Shown: positions 36,386-44,571, counted from the stretch's first letter. The stretch is DNA of 64,000 nt from Buttiauxella gaviniae ATCC 51604 (GCF_001654835.1 NZ_LXEP01000045.1:19996-83995), one strand, 5' to 3'. Notes: generated from the sequence alone by a model not told the origin. A program made the numbers and translations.

Positions 36386-37423
36386 ATGCGCTGCCACATT
36401 CTTTTGACTCCGCTGGTGCAGACCAAAGAGCGCGAGTCAGGTTATTCGAACAAAGGCCTCAAGCATCTGACCAGCTCCGGTAAGGTCAACCCGCAGCTGA
36501 GTTTTACGCGCAGTGAATTTATTCACGAATTGCCAAAAGCCCAGCGCGGAATGAGTATTTCCGGGTATCAGCCGAAACTGCAAATGGTGGTACGCGATGG
36601 CGAATTTGCGGTGGTAGAGCATCAGGGTGAATACATACTCAAACCCTCTCCGGCCGAATTTCCTCATCTGGCGGAAAACGAACACGCCACAATGACACTC
36701 ATGGCGCGACTGGGGTTTGACGTACCGCCGCATGGATTAGTGAGTTTTGCGCCCGAAGGAAATGATACCGAGCGTGAGTTGGCCTTTGTTATCCGCCGCT
36801 TTGACCGGGATATGATAAACGGGGTGGCTATTCACCAGGAACAACTTGATGCGGCGATGAATGTCGGTGAAAAGTACGGCAAAATCGGCAGTGACGGAAA
36901 ACAATATGTCAGTTATCAGCAACTGGCTGCGTTCCTGACCCAGCATGTAAACAGCAACCTCGCCTTTAAAATCGACTTGTTCCGCCGTATCGCCTATGCG
37001 TATTTGCTGGGTAATAACGATATGCATCTGCGCAATTTCGGGTTGATGCACCCGAGAGTCGGCGAACCCACGCTATCCCCAGTTTATGACTTTGTCTCTG
37101 TTGCACCCTATCCGGCTATTTTTAGTTCCGGATTTATGGCGCTGCCCCTGCTTATCTGTGAAGAAGGCGACCGAGAGTTGGCCCCAGGTTTTAAAACGGC
37201 ATATGGAGAATATCTGGGAATGGATTTCCGGGAGCTTGGGTTAGGCATGGGCTTAACCGAGAAGCTGATTGTGAAACTGCTTAACGATTTGCAAAAAGAG
37301 AGCCGGGTTGTTGAGTCCGTATATCGTGATTCATTTATGCCAGCCGAGGCGATTGATGCCACGCTGCGTTGTTATCATCAGCGGTTAGATCGTTTAATGC
37401 GGCTGAATGAGGTCGAGTTGTAG
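36386..37423 (+). CDS. hipT: HipT-like serine/threonine kinase toxin
   Basis: HipA-fold kinase of 345 residues lacking the N-terminal subdomain that is carried by the gene before it. The Gly-rich loop SISGYQPK places serines at exactly 57 and 59, the two autophosphorylation sites described for HipT. Other catalytic features are the ATP lysine in YILKPSP (Lys86), the catalytic loop GNNDMHLRNF (Asp212) and the metal-binding YDFVS (Asp235). HipT of E. coli O127 phosphorylates tryptophanyl-tRNA synthetase and arrests translation; the same target is inferred. A strong AGGAGG lies 7 bases before the ATG. Confidence 0.9.
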   Translation: MRCHILLTPLVQTKERESGYSNKGLKHLTSSGKVNPQLSFTRSEFIHELPKAQRGMSISGYQPKLQMVVRDGEFAVVEHQGEYILKPSPAEFPHLAENEHATMTLMARLGFDVPPHGLVSFAPEGNDTERELAFVIRRFDRDMINGVAIHQEQLDAAMNVGEKYGKIGSDGKQYVSYQQLAAFLTQHVNSNLAFKIDLFRRIAYAYLLGNNDMHLRNFGLMHPRVGEPTLSPVYDFVSVAPYPAIFSSGFMALPLLICEEGDRELAPGFKTAYGEYLGMDFRELGLGMGLTEKLIVKLLNDLQKESRVVESVYRDSFMPAEAIDATLRCYHQRLDRLMRLNEVEL

Positions 37424-37469
37424 AACGCACAGACAGGCGGCGTAATTCCATCAATCACTATCTCAATCA

Positions 37470-37498
37470 CCAATCAATCATTAAAAATGATTGATTGG
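37470..37498. repeat. 13-bp perfect inverted repeat with 3-bp centre
   Basis: CCAATCAATCATT (37470-37482), AAA, AATGATTGATTGG (37486-37498). It lies 46 bases after the hipT stop and 96 bases before the carboxylesterase start. As a hairpin it could end the hip transcript although no T-run follows; the symmetry also fits an operator for a dimeric repressor of the downstream gene. Confidence 0.75.
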
Positions 37499-37594
37499 TC
37501 AAAATTATCTATTTCATATTATCTTCTTTTGCCATCAGACTGCATCGAGTCACTGAGAGCTAAATCTCTAACGGTTAGATTAAAAAGGAATTTT

Positions 37595-39202
37595 ATGAAA
37601 CTTTTACTATTGTCTGGGTTAATTGCCTGCGCCGCCTTTGTACCGGTTCGCTTTGCCACTGCGGATACGGATACTGAAGAAGTACGCGAAGAAGTGCGCA
37701 CTCGCTCAGGTGTCATCCGGGGTGTCGATCGTGATGAACATGGCGTGCTGGCTTTTAAAGGTGTTCCCTATGCAGAACCCCCAGTAGGTGAGCTTCGCTG
37801 GCATGCGCCTGTGCCGCATAAAGCATGGGATGGTGTGCGGGATGCGCATCTGCCAGGAAACCGTTGTTTGTCGGCACTGGAAAAAGATCCGGTCCCCGGT
37901 GCCCCCCGAAATGAAGACTGTCTGACATTAAACATCTGGACCACCAGTAAAAAAACGTCTGATAAACAGCCCGTCATGGTCTGGTTGCACGGCGGTGGTT
38001 TTCAGTTCGGTTCAGGCAGCGACCCAACCATCGATGGAACCAAACTGGCGGAAAAAGGTGTCGTGCTGGTCACCTTAAATTATCGCCTTGGGGTATTGGG
38101 CTTTATGGCCCATCCTGAACTGGATGCCGAAGGCGCATCAGGTAATTACGGCCTGCAGGATCAAATCGCTGCGTTACGCTGGGTGAAAGATAATATTGCA
38201 TCGTTTGGTGGTGACCCCGACAACGTCACGTTATTTGGTGAGTCGGCTGGTGCAATGTCCGTGGGGATATTGATGATGTCGCCGCCTGCGAAGGGACTGT
38301 TTCATAAAGCTATCGGCCAGAGTGGCGCATTCTGGGACGGTAAATATGGCCCGCTGGAGAGCTTTGAGGAATCTCGCTTAAGGGGCCAGGCGTATATGCA
38401 AAAAATGGGCGCGAAATCTATTTCTGAGCTCAGATCCATGCCTGCGGATGCGTTAAATAATGCCGCGCTATGGAATTTTGACAAGAATCCGATCGTCACG
38501 GCATTCTCGCCGAACGTCGATCATTTTGTCGTACCAGAGTTTCCAGCAGCGGTATTCGCCCGTGGCGAACAGATGAAAATCCCTCTTCTGGCCGGATGGC
38601 AGGAAGCTGAATATTATCCTTTCAAGGCATTTTCTTTGCCCCATGCCAATGCCCAGGAGTTCAGAGATGCAGCGCAGCGTATGTTCGGGAAGGAACGACT
38701 TGCCGAGTTTCTTAAACTCTACCCGGCGTCAACAGATGCCGAGGCCAATACGTCGGCAGAGAACCTGACCTCTGACTTTACCATCAGCGAGCAAACCTGG
38801 CAGTGGCTTGAGTTGCAGAGCAAGTCTGGTGAGCCGGTGTATGGCTACGAATTTACTTACACCTCACCTTATGTCGCCATCGCCTCTCATATAACCGATG
38901 TCCCGTTTGTGTTCGGCACCCTAACACCTCAACACGTTATCGGAAGCAGGGTTCCTGCGGCAGCACCCGATTATGCATTCTCTGACCTTTTAATGAATTA
39001 CTGGACCAATTTTGCGAAGAAATCGGATCCGAATGGCCCAGGATTACCGCACTGGCCGGTTTATGATGAAAAGGGTTTGATCCAGGTTTTGGGTAAAACG
39101 ACAGAACCTAAAGGCGTTGCTCAACTTGAGCGTTTCCGTTTTCTTTCAAGTTTCCGGGTCGATGGGGTATTCCCGATGCGCTGGCGCACAGACGTGCAAT
39201 AA
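37595..39202 (+). CDS. Type B carboxylesterase, secreted
   Basis: Alpha/beta hydrolase of 535 residues with a signal peptide (about 1-23, cleavage near FATA-D), so probably periplasmic. The nucleophile elbow GESAG gives Ser217; the oxyanion hole is HGGGF (132-136); EDCLTLNIW is the second carboxylesterase-B signature. Substrate is unknown; the family hydrolyses carboxylic esters of many kinds. ATG 37595 has AAAGGA upstream; the frame to 37487 is a non-family leader crossing the inverted repeat. It is monocistronic and convergent with tsr. Confidence 0.88.
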   Translation: MKLLLLSGLIACAAFVPVRFATADTDTEEVREEVRTRSGVIRGVDRDEHGVLAFKGVPYAEPPVGELRWHAPVPHKAWDGVRDAHLPGNRCLSALEKDPVPGAPRNEDCLTLNIWTTSKKTSDKQPVMVWLHGGGFQFGSGSDPTIDGTKLAEKGVVLVTLNYRLGVLGFMAHPELDAEGASGNYGLQDQIAALRWVKDNIASFGGDPDNVTLFGESAGAMSVGILMMSPPAKGLFHKAIGQSGAFWDGKYGPLESFEESRLRGQAYMQKMGAKSISELRSMPADALNNAALWNFDKNPIVTAFSPNVDHFVVPEFPAAVFARGEQMKIPLLAGWQEAEYYPFKAFSLPHANAQEFRDAAQRMFGKERLAEFLKLYPASTDAEANTSAENLTSDFTISEQTWQWLELQSKSGEPVYGYEFTYTSPYVAIASHITDVPFVFGTLTPQHVIGSRVPAAAPDYAFSDLLMNYWTNFAKKSDPNGPGLPHWPVYDEKGLIQVLGKTTEPKGVAQLERFRFLSSFRVDGVFPMRWRTDVQ

Positions 39203-39236
39203 CGGCTATCCGCAACAGTTCGCGAAGTCAAAATAT

Positions 39237-39264
39237 CGGGCAACAGCATTTATGTTGTTGCCCG
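39237..39264. terminator. Probable bidirectional terminator between carboxylesterase gene and tsr
   Basis: CGGGCAACA (39237-39245) pairs with TGTTGCCCG (39256-39264) around a 10-base loop. It lies between convergent genes, 34 bases after one stop and 24 bases from the other. The flanking T-content is low, so efficiency is uncertain. Confidence 0.6.
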
Positions 39265-39288
39265 TATTCAAGACTCACATCACGAAAA

Positions 39289-40953
39289 TCAGAACGTTTC
39301 CCAATTCTCGTTTGAATCGCTCACCGGGGCTTTGCGATTTTGTACAGGAGTGAGAGTCAGCTTCGGCTCAACGCTACGGGGTTCTTTTTTGGTTTCCTGG
39401 CCAATACGGAACACGGCTACAGCCTGAGTCAGACGGCTTGCCTGATCTTCAAGAGCCGAAGCAGCAGCGGCAGATTCCTCAACCAAAGCGGCGTTTTGCT
39501 GCGTTACACGGTCCATTTCAGAAACCGCCAGCCCGACCTGGTCGATACCACGGCTTTGCTCATCAGACGCCGAGGCAATCTCACCCATAATATCCGTCAC
39601 ACGCGTGACCGCATTGACGATTTCGCCCATGGTTTCACCCGCACTTTCAACCAGGGTTGAACCGGTATCCACTTTATTGACGGAATCTTCAATCAGCCCT
39701 TTAATCTCTTTCGCCGCCTGTGCACTACGCTGCGCCAGGTTACGCACTTCACCGGCAACAACCGCAAAACCACGTCCTTGCTCACCGGCACGCGCAGCTT
39801 CAACGGCGGCGTTCAGCGCCAGAATATTGGTCTGGAAAGCGATACCGTCAATCACGCTGGTGATGTCAGCAATTTTCTTCGAGCTACCGGCGATGTCATT
39901 CATGGTACGCACCACGTTATCCACCACTTTGCCGCCCCTCTGCGCGGTTTCTGATGCGCTTAAGGCCAGCTGGCTTGCCTGACGGGCGTTTTCCGCATTC
40001 TGTTTCACGGTCGCGGTTAACTGTTCCATGCTGGCAGCAGTCTCTTCAAGCGAAGCGGCTTGTTGTTCAGTACGGGAAGAAAGGTCGTTATTACCGATAG
40101 AAATTTCGCTGGCACCGCTATAAATCGCATGTGCGCCATTACGAACTTCGTTCACTGTGCTCACCAGCTCCGACTGCATATGACGCAGGCTTGCTGCCAG
40201 TTGGCCCATTTCATTGGTCCCTTGCACATCAATAGAATGCATCAGGTCACCGTCCGCAATATGACGGATGTTATCAATCAAGCGATGCAAAGGTTCGATA
40301 AGGGTTTTCTTGATACCCAGCCAAACGGTAATAATCGCCGCAACAACCAGCGCCAGAATTACAACCAGGATCCAGATGGCCTGCGAGTAAGACTGGTTAT
40401 TATCGTCTACCGCTTGTTGATACAGGCGGTCATTTTGTTGCAGGTAGGTGACGTACTGCTGCTCAAAACCATCCTGATATTTCTGGGTTGGCTGGTCGAA
40501 GAACTCATTAATTTTGCCTGCGCCAAGCAGTTGAATGAGCTCGGCCAACGCACCGTGGTAAATCACATAGTTGCGTTTGATTTCATTGATTGACTCTTCG
40601 CTCTGACGCGGGTCGCGTGGCAAGGATTCATATGCCGCCCACTCTTTTTCGGCCTGCTTTAACGACTGGCTGGCAATCAGCATCAGCTCATTTACCGTCG
40701 CACCGCTACCGATATTGTTGGTATCCATCATATGGCGGATACCGGCACGGTTTAGCGTGTTACGAGTCTGCAATAACGCAACCCAGCTGCCGTTGAGTGT
40801 GGACTGCTGCTGGCGAATAGTTTGCAGCACGGTGAAGTTTTCTTTGTCGTTTTTCAGCGCGTTGAAGAACAACCCGCCAGACGTCATTTGTAAAATGCCG
40901 AATAAACCCAGCACAAACAGAAGGCTGGTTACAACTTTTATGCGATTTAACAT
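39289..40953 (-). CDS. tsr: Serine chemoreceptor Tsr
   Basis: Methyl-accepting chemotaxis protein of 554 residues (E. coli Tsr 551). It has an N-terminal membrane helix (about 7-29), a periplasmic four-helix ligand domain with [18 protein letters not shown] holding the serine-binding arginine, a second membrane helix (about 190-212), a HAMP domain, the conserved signalling tip ([26 protein letters not shown]) and the C-terminal NWETF pentapeptide that binds CheR and CheB. Close match throughout supports serine sensing rather than another MCP. A sigma-28 promoter lies 34-60 bases upstream. Confidence 0.95.
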   Translation of the reverse strand: MLNRIKVVTSLLFVLGLFGILQMTSGGLFFNALKNDKENFTVLQTIRQQQSTLNGSWVALLQTRNTLNRAGIRHMMDTNNIGSGATVNELMLIASQSLKQAEKEWAAYESLPRDPRQSEESINEIKRNYVIYHGALAELIQLLGAGKINEFFDQPTQKYQDGFEQQYVTYLQQNDRLYQQAVDDNNQSYSQAIWILVVILALVVAAIITVWLGIKKTLIEPLHRLIDNIRHIADGDLMHSIDVQGTNEMGQLAASLRHMQSELVSTVNEVRNGAHAIYSGASEISIGNNDLSSRTEQQAASLEETAASMEQLTATVKQNAENARQASQLALSASETAQRGGKVVDNVVRTMNDIAGSSKKIADITSVIDGIAFQTNILALNAAVEAARAGEQGRGFAVVAGEVRNLAQRSAQAAKEIKGLIEDSVNKVDTGSTLVESAGETMGEIVNAVTRVTDIMGEIASASDEQSRGIDQVGLAVSEMDRVTQQNAALVEESAAAASALEDQASRLTQAVAVFRIGQETKKEPRSVEPKLTLTPVQNRKAPVSDSNENWETF

Positions 40954-40986
40954 GCTAATTTGTTCTCATGGCAACAGAAGCATATA

Positions 40987-41013
40987 GTTTCGGCAGATTT
41001 GGGCGAATCTTTA
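40987..41013 (-). promoter_or_regulatory. FliA (sigma-28) promoter of tsr
   Basis: On the minus strand TAAA (41013-41010), exactly 15 bases, then GCCGAAAC (40994-40987) match the flagellar consensus TAAA-N15-GCCGATAA at all -35 bases and at 6 or 7 of the 8 -10 bases. It ends 33 bases before the tsr start codon, so tsr belongs to the class 3 flagellar regulon. Confidence 0.85.
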
Positions 41014-41039
41014 TGCTTCATTGTCGAGAACTGGCGAAA

Positions 41040-41627
41040 TTAACTGCGTTCGATATCCTTCGCGGCCTGATCAAGGGTATCGATGATTTTATACAGCGTC
41101 TCTTTCGGCAAATCGCTCTGGCCAAGTTTGGTATTGAGCGCCATTTTGAAGTTATGGATGGCACGCTGTATTTCAGGAAGCCGGCGGTTATCGCCTAATA
41201 CTCCTAACGATTCAAGCCTCGAGATAATATGGCCGAGGTGCTCATGTTGCTGAGCAAGTTCGGCATGTCCCTCTTCGGTTAGCATCCACGCTTTTTTGTT
41301 ACTTTCGCTCTGCACTGCACTGATAAACCCCATCTCCTCAAGCAATGAGAGGTTCGGGTAAATAATGCCAGGGCTTGGCACATATTCACCTTTTGCCGTG
41401 GCCTCGATGGATTTAATCAGCTCATAACCGTGGGCTGTGTTGGCTGAGAGGAAGTGCAGGATCAGCAGACGGATGTCGTTGGCATCAAACAAGCGTTCAC
41501 GGCGCATCCGCGCTTTACCTTCCATTCCCCCGTGTTCGTGATGACCATGATGGCCACCGTGTAAACCATGCTGTTCATGGCGTTCATGTTTGGCGCAAAA
41601 ACGATGATGAATATGTTGGATTCTCAT
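41040..41627 (-). CDS. yqjI: PadR-family metal-responsive regulator YqjI
   Basis: Regulator of 195 residues. The N-terminus is very histidine-rich (HIHHRFCAKHERHEQHGLHG and HHGHHEHGG, residues about 4-33), as in E. coli YqjI, where it binds nickel or iron. A PadR winged helix follows (LFDANDIRLLILHFLSANTAHGYELIKSI and PSPGIIYPNLSLLEEMGFI), then a helical dimerisation tail. E. coli YqjI represses itself and yqjH. ATG 41627 has AAGGA 7 bases upstream; it starts 10 bases after the yqjH stop, so here the two form one operon. Confidence 0.93.
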   Translation of the reverse strand: MRIQHIHHRFCAKHERHEQHGLHGGHHGHHEHGGMEGKARMRRERLFDANDIRLLILHFLSANTAHGYELIKSIEATAKGEYVPSPGIIYPNLSLLEEMGFISAVQSESNKKAWMLTEEGHAELAQQHEHLGHIISRLESLGVLGDNRRLPEIQRAIHNFKMALNTKLGQSDLPKETLYKIIDTLDQAAKDIERS

Positions 41628-41637
41628 GTTCGTTTCC

Positions 41638-42399
41638 TTATTTGTTATGCCAGTAAGCGACAGCGCGGACGTAATCTCCGTCCAGCCCGCGGTTTTCCAG
41701 CAGTTCATCGCTCAGTTGTTTCACATCGTGCCCTTCGCCGGTAATCCAGACGAAATAGTCAGTCTCCGGGAATTCAAGGGTACGGAGGTTGCTTGCGATG
41801 GATGGGGTATCAAGCCACTCAACGCGCGCATGTTCAAACTCGCTGAGATATTCGTGAGTTTGTGCATGGTGACTATTGACCAGCACGACAGGTGAAATGT
41901 GTTCGGGTAAGGAGAGCAAGCGGCGACGGACTGCGGGTAAACCACTTTCATCGCAAATATAGAGTTGGAATGCGTAATCGGTTGGGATCACGAGCGACCC
42001 TCTTGGCCCGCCGATAAGCAATGTATCGCCCACTGCGGCGTTATCAGCCCACGAACTCGCCACACCGCCGTCGTGAATATAGAAATCCAACGTCAATTCG
42101 TTACGTGCGGCATCAAAAGACAAAGGCGTGTAATCGCGTGAAATTGGTCGCAGCCCTTCGCCCCAGACAATGCCATCGTCGGTAACTGATGGGCGCGCAA
42201 AGTCGCCGTTTTCAGGTGGGAAAAAGACTTTTACATGGTCATCAAAACCCTGTGAAGAAAAGCCAACCAGGTCGGGGCTGGTAAAAACAATACGGTGGAA
42301 GCAGCCGGCGACCGTTTGTTTGCTTTTAACGGTTAATTCACGGAATTTGAGCTCGTTTTTTACGCGCATAGGAAGTTTAGGTTTGGTTTGTATGGTCAT
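41638..42399 (-). CDS. yqjH: Siderophore-interacting ferric reductase YqjH
   Basis: FAD/NADPH-dependent cytoplasmic ferric reductase of 253 residues (E. coli 254) that releases iron from ferric siderophores such as ferric enterobactin derivatives. Seen: the FAD-binding SRDYTPLSFDAARNELTLDFYIHDGGVASSWA, GPRGS and the C-terminal DYFVWITGEG with RAVAYWHNK. I start at ATG 42399 because it gives the family length and N-terminus; ATG 42417 and a frame start at 42450 are alternatives with equally weak ribosome sites. It is first in an operon with its regulator gene yqjI. Confidence 0.92.
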   Translation of the reverse strand: MTIQTKPKLPMRVKNELKFRELTVKSKQTVAGCFHRIVFTSPDLVGFSSQGFDDHVKVFFPPENGDFARPSVTDDGIVWGEGLRPISRDYTPLSFDAARNELTLDFYIHDGGVASSWADNAAVGDTLLIGGPRGSLVIPTDYAFQLYICDESGLPAVRRRLLSLPEHISPVVLVNSHHAQTHEYLSEFEHARVEWLDTPSIASNLRTLEFPETDYFVWITGEGHDVKQLSDELLENRGLDGDYVRAVAYWHNK

Positions 42400-42427
42400 C
42401 GGTTTCTCATTATTCATTGTGTAAGAT

Positions 42428-42440
42428 ATATCATAGATAT
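42428..42440. promoter_or_regulatory. Possible YqjI operator upstream of yqjH
   Basis: ATATC-ATA-GATAT is a 5-bp palindrome in a very AT-rich stretch 29-41 bases upstream of the yqjH start codon. Its position suits a repressor of the yqjH-yqjI operon, but the YqjI site was not derived from this sequence, so this is a candidate only. Confidence 0.35.
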
Positions 42441-42645
42441 GTTTTAGCACATGAACATGAGATTGTCGTTATCAATTTTTGCGATTATACAAGCTGCATT
42501 CCGCTGAAAGTTTAATCAATTTAACTGACTCGTCTCACGGGTCGCAAATTGACAAACCCTTACCAAGCGGCGCTTTCAATTTGCTTTAAGTGGTGCATAC
42601 ACTGGGGTTGGCAGTGACTGCCAGCAAATTCCATTCACCCACCCT

Positions 42646-42682
42646 CTACCCAAATAATTCGCAATTGAAGCATGACGGGTAG
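42646..42682. repeat. Short ERIC-like remnant, fused termini (37 bp)
   Basis: CTACCCAAATAATTCG begins like one end of the full ERIC element nearby (TATACCCTAAATAATTCG read from its right end), and the second half, GCAATTGAAGCATGACGGGTAG, resembles the reverse complement of its other end (TATACCCGTCATACTTCAAG). The two ends are joined without the internal sequence, as expected of an internal deletion derivative. It lies 21 bases before the ydcH-type start. Confidence 0.55.
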
Positions 42683-42702
42683 AACAGTCCAGGAGGTTCG
42701 CA

Positions 42703-42918
42703 ATGTTTCCTGAGTACCGTGAATTGATCAACGAACTAAAATCCGCTAACCCACGTTTCCTCAGCTTGTTTGACAAGCACAATCAACTCGACGATGAGAT
42801 TTTACGCCAGGGGGGACCAAAAGGGACGGGATACAACGAAAAGGTCGTGCAGATGAAAAAAGAGAAGCTGCGGCTAAAAGATGAGTTGTATCAGATGTTG
42901 AAGAAAGCCAGTCATTAG
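42703..42918 (+). CDS. ydcH: YdcH-family DUF465 protein
   Basis: Small charged helical protein of 71 residues, close to E. coli YdcH throughout (MFPEYRELINELKSANPRFLSLFDKHNQLDDEI and VVQMKKEKLRLKDELYQML). The family has no established biochemical role; the sequence suggests a two-helix coiled coil. AGGAGG precedes the ATG by 9 bases. It is transcribed alone and ended by the hairpin at 42930-42953. Confidence 0.9.
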   Translation: MFPEYRELINELKSANPRFLSLFDKHNQLDDEILRQGGPKGTGYNEKVVQMKKEKLRLKDELYQMLKKASH

Positions 42919-42929
42919 GTTCGTTGTCA

Positions 42930-42953
42930 GGAAGGGGGCGCTCCCCTTCCTTT
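42930..42953 (+). terminator. Terminator of ydcH
   Basis: GGAAGGGG (42930-42937), loop GCGCT, CCCCTTCC (42943-42950), then TTT. It begins 12 bases after the ydcH stop codon. The T-run is short because the ERIC element begins here. Confidence 0.78.
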
Positions 42954-43154
42954 ATACCCGTCATACTTCAAGTTGCATGTGCGTTGGCAATACTCGGCCC
43001 ATCCATGGGCCTCGCCCCTCTGGGGCCGCAGCAAGCTGCGTTCAAATCTGCTCCAGGCAGATTTGTCCTCGCTCACCCCAGTCACTTACTCAAGTAAGCT
43101 CCTGGGAACTCACTGCGTCGCCGCCTTCCTGCAACTCGAATTATTTAGGGTATA
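42953..43154. repeat. ERIC (IRU) element, long 202-bp form
   Basis: The element is bounded by TATACCC (42953-42959) and its inverted copy GGGTATA (43148-43154). The right half contains the ERIC core CGCTCACCCCAGTCACTTAC and AAGTAAGCTCCTGGG. Standard ERIC copies are about 127 bp; this one carries about 75 bp more in the left half, including palindromes such as CCCATCCATGGGC and AAATCTGCTCC/AGGCAGATTT. It sits between ydcH and yqfB, and its right end encodes the last few codons of yqfB. Confidence 0.88.
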
Positions 43155-43455
43155 CCAAGCTAAATACAATCGCGTAAAGCTCATTCAGGCCCGGATAAAT
43201 TTCAGCAATCACTTCCTTGAGCTCAGGCAGCGTCATATTTTCCTGCCTTGCATGCTCATCGGTCAGTTGGTCAAGAGCCACTGGCGTCACACTGACCACT
43301 TCAATAGTGCAAAAATAAACATCATCTTCATAACGACCAACGCGCAGTTGTTGGCCTGCGGTGAAGTGCGATTCAGAGGCATCACGCAATGTAATTGTTT
43401 TGCGCCCGGCGACGATATCGTTCTCGAAACGCTGGAAAAAAGTTATGTCATTCAT
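43141..43455 (-). CDS. yqfB: N4-acetylcytidine amidohydrolase YqfB (ASCH domain)
   Basis: Small enzyme of 104 residues of the ASCH fold that hydrolyses N4-acetylcytidine in E. coli. Family sequence: [24 protein letters not shown] with the catalytic Thr-Lys-Glu type residues (Lys and Thr seen in GRKTIT), [14 protein letters not shown] and [18 protein letters not shown]. The last residues LVYPK and the stop codon come from the right end of the ERIC element, so the natural C-terminus has been replaced by ERIC sequence; the length is still that of the family (103). Confidence 0.93.
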   Translation of the reverse strand: MNDITFFQRFENDIVAGRKTITLRDASESHFTAGQQLRVGRYEDDVYFCTIEVVSVTPVALDQLTDEHARQENMTLPELKEVIAEIYPGLNELYAIVFSLVYPK

Positions 43456-43470
43456 GGAATACCTATTTGG

Positions 43471-43527
43471 CTAAACCCAACATCATTCGAGTTGTAGTGA
43501 TTCGGTTTGAATTATGACGGGTTTTAG
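43471..43527. repeat. Possible ERIC-terminus-like element (57 bp)
   Basis: CTAAACCC at 43471 and GGGTTTTAG at 43519 form imperfect inverted ends; inside lie CATTCGAGTTGTAG and AATTATGACGGGT, resembling the two ERIC termini seen at 42953-43154. It spans the gap between yqfB and ortT and includes the ortT stop codon. It is too degenerate to be certain. Confidence 0.4.
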
Positions 43528-43697
43528 AACAAAGAAAACATCAAAGCCACCGGAAAGCTCATCGGCCAGGTTGCTCCCACCAACACAGAGCTTAATAGTT
43601 TAATTCGTTTGGTATCGCGAGCCAAAAACCAGGTGACAAAAGCAGCGATTAACGACATTGCAGCGTAAAAAACCAGCATATATTGATAAAAAGTCAT
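43524..43697 (-). CDS. ortT: OrtT/GhoT-family membrane toxin (57 aa)
   Basis: A 57-codon gene below usual ORF cut-offs. The protein has two hydrophobic helices (MTFYQYMLVFYAAMSLIAAF and the C-terminal half), a central charged RDTKRIKLLSS turn, and the family C-terminus GATWPMSFPVALMFSLF, nearly identical to E. coli OrtT (YdcX) and GhoT. Such proteins damage the inner membrane and lower proton-motive force. No ghoS antitoxin gene is next to it, so it is an orphan like OrtT. Its location near patD also matches E. coli, where ortT follows patD. The stop codon falls in an ERIC-like stretch. Confidence 0.88.
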   Translation of the reverse strand: MTFYQYMLVFYAAMSLIAAFVTWFLARDTKRIKLLSSVLVGATWPMSFPVALMFSLF

Positions 43698-43863
43698 TTT
43701 TATAATGGGTAGTTTAAAAAATTTCCCGCAAAATATGCTCTTTTTTATGACTCAGATCAAGTTTTTGCCCCCATTAAACTCCCCTGACCGTCTCGCTTGT
43801 TGATTGCACTATATTTAAGTTATCCCACAGGCATTGGGTCTTGGGTATCTGCGGAGATTTTCT

Positions 43864-44052
43864 ATGGGGCACTATGTTTTAAAGAAATCAACGAAAGCGA
43901 CAGCTGAGCCATTTTATTTCGTGCTAAAAGCGTCAAACGGGCAAGTTATTGCACAAAGCGAAATGTACTCATCAAAAGCAGCAGCCCATAAAGGGATTGA
44001 ATCCGTTCAAAAAAATGCCTCATCGACGGATATACGTGACGAGACAGAGTAA
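43864..44052 (+). CDS. YegP-like DUF1508 protein
   Basis: Protein of 62 residues with one DUF1508 repeat (YFVLKASNGQVIAQSEMYSSKAAAHKGIESVQKNA); E. coli YegP has two such repeats. The function is unknown; it is a small cytoplasmic alpha/beta domain. ATG 43864 has CGGAGA 6 bases upstream; the frame to 43834 adds a leader without family sequence. It is divergent from ortT across 166 bp. Confidence 0.85.
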   Translation: MGHYVLKKSTKATAEPFYFVLKASNGQVIAQSEMYSSKAAAHKGIESVQKNASSTDIRDETE

Positions 44053-44067
44053 TTAACAAAAGAAAAA

Positions 44068-44128
44068 AGGATAACGTCTGGTTTCATTATTACGACTTTT
44101 TCAGGAAAGAAAATGCCGGCGTTATCCT
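44068..44128. repeat. 9-bp inverted repeat with 43-nt spacing
   Basis: AGGATAACG (44068-44076) and CGTTATCCT (44120-44128) flank an AT-rich interval after the DUF1508 gene. The arms could close a long hairpin in the 3' region of that transcript. No T-run follows the right arm; its role is open. Confidence 0.5.
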
Positions 44129-44240
44129 GCTCATTAGGGTGGTAATTAATTATTCCGGGTAAATTTTTATTGATTCATAAACCCTGAGTTAGATAACGAC
44201 TATCTTTAGTAAAAACGGCCGTTTCTCAAACGAGGTCACT

Positions 44241-44567
44241 ATGTTCCTCAACTATTTCGCGCTGGGTGTTCTGATCGTTGTCTTTCTCATTATTTTTTAT
44301 GGGATTATTATTCTTCACGACATTCCTTACCTGATAGCCAAAGCCCGTAACCACCCTCACGCCGATGCGATTCACGTCGCTGGGTGGGTCAGTTTATTTA
44401 CCCTTCATGTTATATGGCCATTCTTATGGATTTGGGCAACGCTCTACCGCCCTGAACGGGGCTGGGGCATGCAACAAGATGCCGACGCAACACTGGCTTC
44501 GTTACAGCAACGCGTAAGCGAACTGGAACAGAAACTGGATAACAACAAAATAACTCCATCGGAGTAA
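44241..44567 (+). CDS. yiaW: DUF3302 inner-membrane protein YiaW
   Basis: Membrane protein of 108 residues, close to E. coli YiaW (107). Two membrane segments (about 5-28 and 45-68) surround the conserved [27 protein letters not shown]; the C-terminal tail is a charged coiled-coil-like helix. Function unknown; it is always paired with the HlyD-like YiaV, whose start is 4 bases downstream of the YiaW stop. GAGG precedes the ATG. Confidence 0.92.
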   Translation: MFLNYFALGVLIVVFLIIFYGIIILHDIPYLIAKARNHPHADAIHVAGWVSLFTLHVIWPFLWIWATLYRPERGWGMQQDADATLASLQQRVSELEQKLDNNKITPSE

Positions 44568-44571
44568 TATC

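Noticed and set aside
36069..37423. hipS and hipT as one frameshifted hipA gene
   Set aside because: hipS ends with a proper stop followed by a strong AGGAGG and ATG for hipT, and the Ser57/Ser59 layout fits HipBST.
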